A stretch of 24,313 bases of DNA from Parvularcula sp964342585 (GTDB taxonomy: Bacteria > Pseudomonadota > Alphaproteobacteria > Caulobacterales > Parvularculaceae), in the NCBI GenBank assembly GCA_964342585.1, contig CAYFHK010000027.1, forward strand, positions 1-24,313, read 5' to 3'. The first letter of the stretch is position 1; the number at the start of each line of letters is the position of its first letter. Under the pieces are notes generated by a model that saw nothing but the letters and a program-made list of their open reading frames with translations, was not told where the DNA came from and ran no database searches. The translations under genes were made by a program, and so were the position numbers. Shown piece by piece: positions 1 to 8,669 of this stretch.

Positions 1-743
1 TCGTCCAACAGATCGGCTGGCGAAAGCTCACCATAAAGGCGGACCTCGCTTGCCCCATCGCCCGCGGCGCGCCGAAGTCGCGTGTCATCCTTGTCCGAAA
101 TGCCAACCTCGTTTTTGATGTCCAGCACGCGCTCGTCGGCATCGGTGAGGAGCATGGCGTTGCTGTCGCCATCGACTGGCGGCTGCAGGTCAGCCATCAC
201 GATATTGCTCGATACCGTCAGCGCAGAAACCGTTGTGCCATAGCCGTAGCGCAGGTCCTCATGGCTCCACCCCGGCGGCGTCCGTTCATCGGGGAACCAG
301 CGATCATCGCCGATGACATCCCCAACGGTCTTAATGCCCGCAGCCACCACGGCGTCAGCGAGGGTTTTAAGGCACCGCTCTTCACACGCCTCCCCGTCAC
401 CAACCATGGGGTCACCTCGCCCCACCAACAAAAGATGAGGCGGTGCAGCGCGCGGTGTTTCTTCGATATAAATTCGGGTACTGAGGCGATCAGCACTTGC
501 GCTTAATATAGGCAAGGCCGAGAAGCCAGCCGCCGTCGTCACGAGCTTGGTGTTCGACGCGGGAATAAAGCGATCATCAGGGCGCATCGCGAGGAGCTCT
601 TTGCCCTCAAGATCTGTGACGAGGAGGCCCCAACGGATCCCCTCGAGCTCATCTGGGTAGAGCGTGTCTTTCACATCACCACGCAGCTGCGTCGCGCAAG
701 CTGAGAGCGCCAACCCGAGGAAAAGGAGTGGCCACCACTTCAT
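1..743 (-). CDS. dacB: D-alanyl-D-alanine carboxypeptidase/endopeptidase, PBP4 (DacB, S13) family lipoprotein, C-terminus cut off
   Basis: The reading frame opens at ATG 743 and runs off the window edge, so only about 247 residues are seen. The N-terminus is a lipoprotein signal (MKWWPLLFLGLALSAC) with lipobox LSAC, which predicts a lipidated Cys16 and envelope anchoring. The acylation motif SNTK (S63-K66), in the setting FIPASNTKLVTTAAG, is typical of family S13 penicillin-binding proteins that trim or cleave peptidoglycan crosslinks. A GRGDPMV stretch and a YGYGTTVSALTVSSN stretch also fit the PBP4 fold. The later SxN and KTG motifs lie outside the window. The start is 3 bases after the xseA stop, so it is probably the last visible gene of the mutS-glnD-xseA unit. 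The family call rests on the N-terminal third to half only. Confidence 0.85.
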   Translation of the reverse strand, partial: MKWWPLLFLGLALSACATQLRGDVKDTLYPDELEGIRWGLLVTDLEGKELLAMRPDDRFIPASNTKLVTTAAGFSALPILSASADRLSTRIYIEETPRAAPPHLLLVGRGDPMVGDGEACEERCLKTLADAVVAAGIKTVGDVIGDDRWFPDERTPPGWSHEDLRYGYGTTVSALTVSSNIVMADLQPPVDGDSNAMLLTDADERVLDIKNEVGISDKDDTRLRRAAGDGASEVRLYGELSPADLLD

Positions 744-746
744 CGC

Positions 747-2333
747 TTACTCCTCATCGAACAGGCTCACCTGCGCGGTGCCCTGATTTTCGTCTTTGGA
801 CGGCTCTTTTGGGGCAGACGGCTTCGCGTCACGCTTCTTCCTTGTTGGCTTTACGGCTGACGCGCGCCCCTCTTCGACGGTGGCGCGGACGTCTCCATCC
901 TCGAAGGTCAGCCGCACGCGATCGCCGGCGCCCAGCGCCTCGGCAGACCGCAGCACAGCCCCCTCCTCGTCACGAACGAGCGCGAAGCCTCGCGCAAGGA
1001 CGCTTCTGTAGGAAAAGCTCTCGAGCAAGCGTGAGGCATCACGCAGGCGTCTATCACGATCAGCAAGCTGCGTTTTGCCGCTCACCCCGAGCCGTCGGGC
1101 CAACCCCGAAATCCGCTCCAGCCCGTCGGCAGTGCGCCGCTTGAGCGGGCCCAAATGAAGGCGCGCCGCCCTTAATCGATCCGACGCCTGATCAACACGG
1201 CGCAGCGGCGCTGATTGAAGACGTGTCGCCGCGCCCGTCAGCCGGTCACGCGCGGCCCCCACCCGATCGCGAAGGCGACCCGGCCGCATGCCCGCCGCCG
1301 CTGCATCGAGCCTCGCGCTCGCCCGATCAAACCGCGCCGTGACCGCACCTTGGAAACGTTCGGTGGCGCGATCCACGCGCTGTTCGGCTGGCTCGATCAA
1401 CGCTTGCGGACGACCAAGACCCCGAGCAGCCGCGACGAGGCGCAGGCCGCGCTGTTCAGCGAGCCGCATGGCCGCATTAGCAAGCCGCGCACCCTTGCCT
1501 TCGACATCTTGCAACAACTCAAGCCGGACCGGTACGGCCATTTCCGCCGCCGCCGTGGGGGTGGGCGCGCGCCGATCGGCGGCGAAATCAATCAGCGTTG
1601 TATCGGTCTCATGGCCCACGGCTGAAATCAGCGGGATGTCGCTGGCAGCCGCTGCGCGCACGACGCTCTCATCGTTGAAGCACCAAAGATCTTCTAGCGA
1701 GCCGCCACCACGCGCCACGATCAAGACGTCCGGTCGTGGAATAGGTCCATCCGGGCGGAGCGCATTGAACCCTTCGATCCCCGCGACAATTTTCGGCGCC
1801 GCGCCCTCCCCCTGGACCACGGTCGGCCAAACGATGACGTGAGTGGGAAAGCGGTCGCGCAGGCGATGGAGAATGTCGCGGATCACCGCGCCCGATGGCG
1901 AAGTCACAACGCCAATGACCTGAGGCAGGAAAGGCAGCGGCTTCTTCCGGCCCTCATCGAAGAGCCCCTCGGCCGCGAGCTCCTTTTTGCGTTTCTCAAG
2001 CAGCGCCATCAGGGCACCCGCCCCCGCCGGCTCGAGCGTGTCGATGACGAGTTGGTAGCGCGATTGGCCTGGGAAGGTGGTCAGGCGGCCCGTCGCGATC
2101 ACTTCCATCCCTTGTTCGGGCTTGATGGGAATACGCGCGGCCGCACCCTTCCAAATCACCGAAGACAAGACCGCGCGATCGTCCTTCAAATCGAGATAGA
2201 CGTGGCCTGACCCGGCCTTCGTCACCCGGCCAAGCTCGCCCCGGACGCGGACATAGCCATAGGCGTCTTCGAGCGTCCGCTTGATGCGGCCCGACAGCTC
2301 AGTGACCGTGAATTCTGGAACGTTGGTGCTCAC
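747..2333 (-). CDS. xseA: Exodeoxyribonuclease VII large subunit
   Basis: This is the large subunit of exonuclease VII, which with XseB degrades single-stranded DNA in both directions and works in mismatch repair. I see the N-terminal OB-fold segment (FTVTELSGRIKRTLEDAYG, then VRVRGELGRVTKAGSGHVYL), the core motif GVVTSPSGAVIRDILHRL, the acidic DVLIVARGGGSLEDLWCFND block and the SAVGHETDTTLIDFAADRRA block. A long Arg/Ala-rich helical region follows, then a basic, Lys-rich tail. The frame is open back to a TTG at 2354. I prefer GTG 2333 (M-STNVPEFTV, 528 residues) because an AAGG Shine-Dalgarno sits 8-9 bases upstream and family proteins usually start close to the N-VPE-TV motif. It lies 47 bases after glnD and 3 before the dacB-like gene. 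xseB is not in the window. Confidence 0.95.
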   Translation of the reverse strand: MSTNVPEFTVTELSGRIKRTLEDAYGYVRVRGELGRVTKAGSGHVYLDLKDDRAVLSSVIWKGAAARIPIKPEQGMEVIATGRLTTFPGQSRYQLVIDTLEPAGAGALMALLEKRKKELAAEGLFDEGRKKPLPFLPQVIGVVTSPSGAVIRDILHRLRDRFPTHVIVWPTVVQGEGAAPKIVAGIEGFNALRPDGPIPRPDVLIVARGGGSLEDLWCFNDESVVRAAAASDIPLISAVGHETDTTLIDFAADRRAPTPTAAAEMAVPVRLELLQDVEGKGARLANAAMRLAEQRGLRLVAAARGLGRPQALIEPAEQRVDRATERFQGAVTARFDRASARLDAAAAGMRPGRLRDRVGAARDRLTGAATRLQSAPLRRVDQASDRLRAARLHLGPLKRRTADGLERISGLARRLGVSGKTQLADRDRRLRDASRLLESFSYRSVLARGFALVRDEEGAVLRSAEALGAGDRVRLTFEDGDVRATVEEGRASAVKPTRKKRDAKPSAPKEPSKDENQGTAQVSLFDEE

Positions 2334-2380
2334 AGCTGAGACCTTAGCGAGCAACGGTCCTGTGTGTCACCCAAGAGCGC

Positions 2381-5074
2381 TCACCCTTCTTTCTGAAGCA
2401 CACGGAGAATTTGGCGACGTATCGCCTCGATCCGCCGTCCATCATCGATTTTATAGTGGGGGGCGTCTTGCAGATAGAAAGTATCGACGGCCCGCTCGCC
2501 ATAGGTGGCGATATAGGCAAGTTGAATATTGACGCCGATATCCGCCAGCGCGCTCGCCAAATCAAAAAGAAGACCCGGTCGGTCGAGCGCCTCCACCTCA
2601 ACAATCAGGGCCTCCTCCGAGCCGTGCTCATCAACACGGATGGTGGGCGTGACACTGAACATCGAACGCCGATCCCCTACCACCGGCGAAGGGACACTTG
2701 GCGCGGGTCCCGTCCCCTGCGCCATTTGGTCAAACCGGTTCCGAATGGCAGAGATTTCGTCCGGTGTCGCCTCGAATGGACCCGGTGGCGGCCCAGCGCG
2801 CTGAATTTGGAAAATGAGCGCCGCTTTTTCGGCCCCGTCTACATCTATGCCCAGCGGGAAAGCGGATGCATCAAAGACCGACCCACCGATCTCTGCAACG
2901 ATCCCTGTCGCCAAGGCGAAGACCTGCGGCGTATTATCCGTATAGAGCATGACTTGCAGCATGCCGCCATTGCCCTCTTGCACCATCGCCCCGCCGCGAT
3001 GGCCCTCAGCTTCAATCCGCTTCACCAACAGGGACAAGTCAGCTGCCGCCGAGGGGTCGGCCATTGACCAGAATGAGGGGCCGGTGCGTTCGATAAACGC
3101 ATTGAACGCCTCTTGATCCGCTTCAGCCAGCATCGCCCGCGTCTGTCGCCGCAGTTTCTGCCGACGCTCTTCAAGGAACGTATCCAGCGCCTCTGCCCCG
3201 CCGTCTAGATAGGCTTGCAACGTCTCAACCAAGAGCCGCACGTCGCGCCGCGCATACTCTTCCCACGAACGGATACCCACCGTGCGGTGCCGGCAGCTTG
3301 TCAAAATCGAAAGGCTATCAAGACGCCGCTGCGTTTTGATCACCTTCGCCAATGACGCCACCACAGAGCCCTCGACCACGTTCCGCCGCGATGCCACGCG
3401 GAACAATAAATCACGATGCTGAATAGCGAAGACGACCAAGTCGATATCGTCTGGCTTGTCCAGCACTTGCGCCGCCTCGCGCCGGATGCGCGCGAGCATC
3501 TCTTTCTCATCTTCGCCGCTTGGGCTCGGCGCCTCTTGCAGCAGAAGCGCCACGTAAAGCGGCATCGGGTCACCGAAGGCCTTCGCCATTGGCTTCGTCA
3601 GCACGAAGCGACCATCATCACGATCCGACAACATATCGCACAACACGCCGACGGCGCGCAGCACATGCTCGTCAAGCGTATAGCGACGGAAAAGGCTGTA
3701 CTCGACCTTTCCGATGACATCGCCGAAGTCTGGTAGAAAACGCCCTAAAAGGCCGCACTCCGACATTGTCCTGAGAACGCGCTCCAGGTCTTGGCTTTCC
3801 CGCAAAATGTCTTGGAACAATTCGCGAAGCTCTGGCCGCTGTCGGTCCTCGGCGCCAAGAAGACGCGCGCCGCGCACAGCTGTTTGAAACGCATCCGGAT
3901 GCAGCGGCAAATTATGCCGTCCGCTGGCGCGAATGAGCGCGAAAAGCGCCCGCGGGTTTTCGAGGGCTGCGGAATGATCAGCGAAGGTGATGCGCCCCCC
4001 ACGGCGAATGAGATTGGCCTCGCCGTCAAACGCCTGCTCCTCGACCATGCGGTCGATGGCGCCCTTCACCTGCGCCGCAAAACGGGTTTCTTTAAGCGCC
4101 TGTTCTTCTAGCTGGGCGCTGGCGGCGCGGGTGAGCCGACCTACTTCTTTCGCATTCAAGAAGTAATGCCGCATGAATCGCTCAACGGCGCTGGCGTCAC
4201 TGCGGGCGCGATACCCAAGGCGCTCTGCCAAAATCGGCTGTATACTGAAGCTCAATCGTTCATCTGCACGGCCTTGCGCACGATGCAACTCCACCCGCAC
4301 TGACCAGAAAAAATCGAGGACATTATTGAGCCGTCGCAGCTCCCGCGGCGTGAAAAGGCCTGGCGCATCAACGGCAAAGGTGGGGCTGTCATCAAGCCCC
4401 GTCACATATCGGTTGAGCCAATGCAGTGTGTCCAGATCACGCAAGCCGCCTTTGCCCTCTTTCACGTCGGGCTCAATCGCATAGCGGGAAGAGGCAATCC
4501 GATCGTGCCGTTCATCCCGCTCACGGAGTTTTGCTTCCACGAATTCAGCGAGGGTGCGGCGACGCAGCTTGTCAAAGCGCTCGTGGAAATCCTCGTAGAG
4601 CGCCGTATCGCCGCAAATCATCCGTGCATCGAGAAAGGCGGTCCGCGTCACTGTATCCGCTTGGGCAGCCGTCACCGCGGATGCGGGCGAATGCGCCGAG
4701 TGCGACATGGGGAAACCACTATCCCACATCGCATAGAGAAAAGGCGCCAACCGGGCGTTTAAATCGCCACCACGTGCAAGGAATAATAGATCGATGTCGG
4801 AATAGGGCGCCAGCTGACCTCGACCGTAACCGCCCGTGGCCACAACGGCCATGCCAGGGCCCAACACGTGACCCGCTAACGCGTGAACGATTTCGTCCAT
4901 TCGTGCCGAGAGAAAGCGACTGATGGCGTAGCCGCCCTTTTCGGTCTCAAAGGCCGCTTCCTTGCCCGCTTGCCATTGCCGACGAAGAATGCCGCCAATG
5001 ACGGAGGAATTCGCGCCATCCTTCAGCGCAGTCGCGACGCCTTCACTTAAAGCAGATGGTGAGAGCAGGGTCAC
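2381..5074 (-). CDS. glnD: Bifunctional-type [protein-PII] uridylyltransferase GlnD with a degenerate HD domain
   Basis: GlnD senses glutamine and uridylylates PII (GlnB/GlnK), setting nitrogen metabolism. At 897 residues it has the usual family length. The nucleotidyltransferase motif GGYGRGQLAPYSDIDLLFL (residues 81-99) and the KEGKGGLRDLDTLHW block (205-219) are intact. Two C-terminal ACT domains for glutamine sensing are visible at about 705-760 and 822-895. The HD domain, which normally removes UMP from PII, keeps YTLDEH (465-470). The expected LLHDIAKG..DHS block, however, reads LLLQEAPSPSGEDEKE (510-525), the later His-Leu-Leu region reads IQHRDLL, and the expected TVADI reads TSCRH. 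The start ATG overlaps the mutS stop by 4 bases (ATGA), so translation is probably coupled. Identity is certain; loss of uridylyl-removing activity is inferred from residues. Confidence 0.95.
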   Translation of the reverse strand: MTLLSPSALSEGVATALKDGANSSVIGGILRRQWQAGKEAAFETEKGGYAISRFLSARMDEIVHALAGHVLGPGMAVVATGGYGRGQLAPYSDIDLLFLARGGDLNARLAPFLYAMWDSGFPMSHSAHSPASAVTAAQADTVTRTAFLDARMICGDTALYEDFHERFDKLRRRTLAEFVEAKLRERDERHDRIASSRYAIEPDVKEGKGGLRDLDTLHWLNRYVTGLDDSPTFAVDAPGLFTPRELRRLNNVLDFFWSVRVELHRAQGRADERLSFSIQPILAERLGYRARSDASAVERFMRHYFLNAKEVGRLTRAASAQLEEQALKETRFAAQVKGAIDRMVEEQAFDGEANLIRRGGRITFADHSAALENPRALFALIRASGRHNLPLHPDAFQTAVRGARLLGAEDRQRPELRELFQDILRESQDLERVLRTMSECGLLGRFLPDFGDVIGKVEYSLFRRYTLDEHVLRAVGVLCDMLSDRDDGRFVLTKPMAKAFGDPMPLYVALLLQEAPSPSGEDEKEMLARIRREAAQVLDKPDDIDLVVFAIQHRDLLFRVASRRNVVEGSVVASLAKVIKTQRRLDSLSILTSCRHRTVGIRSWEEYARRDVRLLVETLQAYLDGGAEALDTFLEERRQKLRRQTRAMLAEADQEAFNAFIERTGPSFWSMADPSAAADLSLLVKRIEAEGHRGGAMVQEGNGGMLQVMLYTDNTPQVFALATGIVAEIGGSVFDASAFPLGIDVDGAEKAALIFQIQRAGPPPGPFEATPDEISAIRNRFDQMAQGTGPAPSVPSPVVGDRRSMFSVTPTIRVDEHGSEEALIVEVEALDRPGLLFDLASALADIGVNIQLAYIATYGERAVDTFYLQDAPHYKIDDGRRIEAIRRQILRVLQKEG

Positions 5075-7776
5075 TCGCTCGCCCCTTTCTCAACACGGAA
5101 CATCTCTTTCAACTCATACACCAGATCGAGCGCCTCTCGCGGGGTGAGCGCGTCGGGATCAATCTGGTCGATGCGATCCTCAAGCAGCGATGGCTCTGCG
5201 AAGGCAGGCGGCGGTGCGGTCGCGGCGGCTTGGAAGAGCGGAAGCTCGGCTTCCACTGGGCCTTTTGCCCGGCCCTCTTCGAGTGATCGCAACACAGATG
5301 AAGCGCGCGTCAAGACGGTGCGCGGCAACCCCGCCAATTTCGCAACCGCGATGCCATAGGATCGGTCAGCCGCTCCCTCAACCACCTCATGCACAAAGAT
5401 GACATCGCCCTTCCACTCGCGGACGGCCATCGAAACGTTCTTTAAGCGACTTAGTTCAGCCGTCAGCGCTGTCAGCTCGTGATAGTGTGTGGCGAACAAT
5501 CCTCTGCACCCGACCTGATTGTGCAAATACTCAAGAGCGGCCCAAGCGATGGACATGCCATCGAACGTTGAGGTGCCCCGCCCCACCTCATCGAGAATGA
5601 CGAAACTGCGCGCGGTGGCTTGATTGAGGATGGCAGCTGTCTCGACCATTTCGACCATAAAGGTCGACCGCCCGCGCGCCAAATCATCAGAGGCCCCCAC
5701 GCGCGAGAAGAGCTTGTCGATGACGCCGATCCGTGCCGCCCGCGCGGGCACGAAAGCCCCGATCTGCGCCAGCACCGCGATCAGCGCATTCTGCCGCAAA
5801 TAGGTGGACTTCCCCGCCATGTTCGGCCCAGTGACCAGGAGCATGGCCGGCTTCCCGTCCTCATCCAAAGATGCGCCATTGGGGATGAAGGCTGGCCGGG
5901 CCGGATCCTTTTGCATGGCCTGCTCAACGACAGGGTGGCGACCACCGTCCACGGAGAAATCTGTGCCGGTCACAATTTCTGGACGCGCATAACCATCAGC
6001 CGCCGCCAGTTCCGCGAGCGCCGCCAGCACATCAAGCGCGGCCAAGGCATCGGCGCAGTCGCAAAGGGCGCCATAATGATTCAGCACCGCCTCGACCATC
6101 TCGCTGAAAATTTCCGCTTCGCGCTTAAGGGCATCTTCGCCAGCGCGGGCGATTTTCGCGTCGAGATCGGCGAGCTCGCCCGTCACGTATCGCACGGCAT
6201 TGGCGAGGGTTTGACGATGCCGAAATTGCTCTTTGAACGGTGTTTCGGCCATAACTTCGGCATTCGCCGCCGTCACCTCAACCGTATAGCCAAGCACCTT
6301 CGAATGCTTGATCTTGAGGCTTTTGATCCCCGTTTCTGCGCGATATCGCTCCTCAAGCCCGGCGATGATCTGTCGGGAGGCGGATTTGAGGTGCCGGGCC
6401 TCATCAAGGGCGGCATCGACGCCATCGGCAATGACCCCGCCATCGCGCACAAGCAACGGCAGGTCCTCTGCCAGCGTCTGCGTCAGTTTTTCCGTCAGAT
6501 TACGGAAAATATTGTTCGCGGGACCCTCTAGGTGGGTCCGCGCTGTGGCGACAAGAGCGGGCACGGGCAAACCGAGCGCCGTTTCACATAGCGCCGACGC
6601 AATCATCTCCGACGCTTCGAGCGCATCGCGCACCACAGCCAAATCACGCGGGCCGCCACGACCAAGGGACAAACGCGAAAGCGCCCGGGCGAGATCTGGC
6701 GCTGACTTTAGCTGTCTGCGCAACGCCGTGCGGCCCGATGGTTCGTCGACGAAGAAAGCAACGCCCCGTTGCCGCTCAAGGATCGGTTCGGCACTGGCGA
6801 GCGGGGCGGAAAGCCATTGCGACAACAGCCGGGCTCCACCCGCCGTTTGTGTACGGTCGATCGCTTTGAGCAGCGATCCCTCACGCCCGCCCTCTGGCCC
6901 CTCGACCAATGCTAAGGACCGGCGCGTGGCGGCATCGATTTGCATCACCTCATCATGGCTTTGCCGCAAGGGCGGACGCAGCCGCGGCATCGCCTCTAAC
7001 TGGGTGAGCTCAAGATAGGCCAGCAACGCGCCAAGCGCTGTCTTTTCCACGACGGTGAAGCTGCCGAAACCATCAAGCGTTGTGGTGCCGTAGATCTCCC
7101 CCATCGCGCGCTCGGCATGTCGCGCATCGAAATGGCTACGGTGCAGCGGCCGGACCACCCGCTCATCAAGCAGCACCGTTGCGGCATCGAGGCCGCTTTC
7201 ACCGTCGGGCATCAAGAGCTCAGCCGGAGAAATCGCCGCGAGCCGGTCCGCCAAAGCGGTCTCACTTACCGTCTCTATGCTGACTTCACCCGTGGATAGG
7301 TCAGCCAAAGCGATCGCTGCCTCGCGCTTGGCACACCAAATCGCAGCGAGATGATTATTCGCGCGGGCGTCAAGCAAGGCTTCTTCTGTCAGCGTGCCAG
7401 GCGTGACGATACGCACAATATCGCGGGCAACGACAGACTTTGCACCGCGTTTTTTTGCCTCCGCCGGATCCTCCGTCTGCTCACAAATGGCAACGGAGAA
7501 CCCTTTTTTGATCAAACGCGCCAAATAGGTTTCCGCCGCATGGAACGGCACACCGCACATGGGGATGTCTTCGCCGTCTTTCTTGCCCCGACGGGTGAGC
7601 GTGATGTCGAGCGCTTCAGCAGCGGCGATCGCGTCCTCAAAAAACAGCTCGTAGAAATCCCCCATGCGGTAAAACAGCAGGGCATGCCCGGCCTTCCGCT
7701 TGATGGCATGGTATTGAGCCATCATCGGCGTCATCTTTGCGGCATCAACGGTATCGCTCAATGGCGATCCATCCAT
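5071..7776 (-). CDS. mutS: DNA mismatch repair protein MutS
   Basis: MutS recognises base mismatches and small loops and recruits MutL through an ATP-driven clamp. The protein has 901 residues, a normal MutS1 length. The mismatch-reading Phe-x-Glu motif is in GDFYELF (F41, E43). The connector, lever and clamp regions follow in order, with the ATPase at the end: Walker A GPNMAGKST (650-658), the SRVGASDDLARGRSTFMVEM block (691-710) and Walker B VILDEVGRGTSTFDG (726-740). The start ATG 7776 has GAGGA about 10 bases upstream. It is the first gene of the minus-strand unit and overlaps glnD by 4 bases; this mutS-glnD neighbourhood is common in alphaproteobacteria. Nothing suggests damage. Confidence 0.98.
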   Translation of the reverse strand: MDGSPLSDTVDAAKMTPMMAQYHAIKRKAGHALLFYRMGDFYELFFEDAIAAAEALDITLTRRGKKDGEDIPMCGVPFHAAETYLARLIKKGFSVAICEQTEDPAEAKKRGAKSVVARDIVRIVTPGTLTEEALLDARANNHLAAIWCAKREAAIALADLSTGEVSIETVSETALADRLAAISPAELLMPDGESGLDAATVLLDERVVRPLHRSHFDARHAERAMGEIYGTTTLDGFGSFTVVEKTALGALLAYLELTQLEAMPRLRPPLRQSHDEVMQIDAATRRSLALVEGPEGGREGSLLKAIDRTQTAGGARLLSQWLSAPLASAEPILERQRGVAFFVDEPSGRTALRRQLKSAPDLARALSRLSLGRGGPRDLAVVRDALEASEMIASALCETALGLPVPALVATARTHLEGPANNIFRNLTEKLTQTLAEDLPLLVRDGGVIADGVDAALDEARHLKSASRQIIAGLEERYRAETGIKSLKIKHSKVLGYTVEVTAANAEVMAETPFKEQFRHRQTLANAVRYVTGELADLDAKIARAGEDALKREAEIFSEMVEAVLNHYGALCDCADALAALDVLAALAELAAADGYARPEIVTGTDFSVDGGRHPVVEQAMQKDPARPAFIPNGASLDEDGKPAMLLVTGPNMAGKSTYLRQNALIAVLAQIGAFVPARAARIGVIDKLFSRVGASDDLARGRSTFMVEMVETAAILNQATARSFVILDEVGRGTSTFDGMSIAWAALEYLHNQVGCRGLFATHYHELTALTAELSRLKNVSMAVREWKGDVIFVHEVVEGAADRSYGIAVAKLAGLPRTVLTRASSVLRSLEEGRAKGPVEAELPLFQAAATAPPPAFAEPSLLEDRIDQIDPDALTPREALDLVYELKEMFRVEKGASE

Positions 7777-7910
7777 AACATTCGGTTCCTCAAGGATGCG
7801 GCAGTGTAGCCTCGGTCGCGCCTGAATGCACGGACACCCGCGTCATAAAAACGACGCAACAAAATCGCAAATCGGCTTAGGCTTTCCGGGAAACCGAGTT
7901 AAGGGTGGTC

Positions 7911-8669
7911 ATGAGCCGAGAACGCGTCGACGGCGGCACGCTGACGATTGACGAAACAACGCTTCCCATCGATGTGGAAGTGAACCCTCGCGCACGGCGA
8001 CTGATCCTGAGGCTGGGGCGCGAGCGCCGGGTGCGCGTCACTTGCCCTTCAAAACGACATATCCGAGACGCCATTGCGATGGCGCATTCTCGGCGCGAAT
8101 GGCTGGCCGCCCGCCTCCGCGAACAACCGCACCCGATCGCGTTTTTGCCCGGCGCCCACCTGCCCGTTCTCGAAGATCGCTATGAGATTGTGCACACGGG
8201 TCGCGTGCGGGATGCAGCTTGGTTCGAACCTGGTCGGATCATCACCGGCGGGCCGGATGCGCGGGGCATTGCCCGTCGCGTTGAAACCCTATTGCGGCAA
8301 ACCGCCCTGAACGCTTTCGAGGACGATGCGCACCGTTTGGCCGCGCGGCTCGACGTCGATGTGTCGGGTGTCCAAGTGCGGCAGATGTCGAGCCGATGGG
8401 GATCGTGCTCACCCGACGGCGCGTTGACCTTTAATTGGAAACTGATTTTCGCGCCAAGGCCCGTGATGTTTTACGTGGCGGCGCATGAGGTCGCGCATCT
8501 GGTCCACATGGACCATTCTTCGGCCTTTTGGGCGCTGGTCAATCGTCTTGACCCGGATTACCAAAGCGCGGCGACCTGGCTGCGTCAGCGCGGCGCACAG
8601 CTCCACGCCTATGGACACCCGCCCGATGACGAAACCGCTCTTCCGCTAGCCGTCGATCAAGTTGGATAA
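7911..8669 (+). CDS. YgjP/DUF45-type zinc metallohydrolase (COG1451)
   Basis: The protein has 252 residues. The C-terminal half has the family's SSRWGSCSPDGALTFNWKL block and the zinc-binding helix AAHEVAHLVHMDHSSAFW: HExxH at residues 192-196 and a third His at about 202. These place it in the DUF45/YgjP group, which is related to SprT/M48-type metallopeptidases by motif. COG1451 is now labelled a UTP pyrophosphatase from work on E. coli YgjP; whether this copy is a peptidase or a nucleotide hydrolase cannot be told here. The frame is open to GTG 7905, but ATG 7911 has AAGGG 5 bases upstream and is the better start. It diverges from mutS (134-base gap), and its last 24 bases overlap the end of the convergent penicillin-binding protein gene. 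Confidence 0.88.
   Translation: MSRERVDGGTLTIDETTLPIDVEVNPRARRLILRLGRERRVRVTCPSKRHIRDAIAMAHSRREWLAARLREQPHPIAFLPGAHLPVLEDRYEIVHTGRVRDAAWFEPGRIITGGPDARGIARRVETLLRQTALNAFEDDAHRLAARLDVDVSGVQVRQMSSRWGSCSPDGALTFNWKLIFAPRPVMFYVAAHEVAHLVHMDHSSAFWALVNRLDPDYQSAATWLRQRGAQLHAYGHPPDDETALPLAVDQVG

Noticed and set aside
2334..2354. TTG 2354 as the xseA start
   Set aside because: GTG 2333 has a well-placed AAGG and starts next to the conserved N-VPE-TV motif; the upstream extension has no Shine-Dalgarno of its own.
3510..3545. Sequencing frameshift as the cause of the missing HD motif in glnD
   Set aside because: The frame is continuous on both sides with family-like sequence, and the other frames here do not restore His-Asp; several separate residues are changed, which one indel would not explain.
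5620..6531. A 303-codon open frame on the plus strand inside mutS
   Set aside because: It is antisense to a fully conserved mutS; its translation is Arg/His-rich with no domain and it has no ribosome binding site. Such frames are expected in GC-rich coding DNA.
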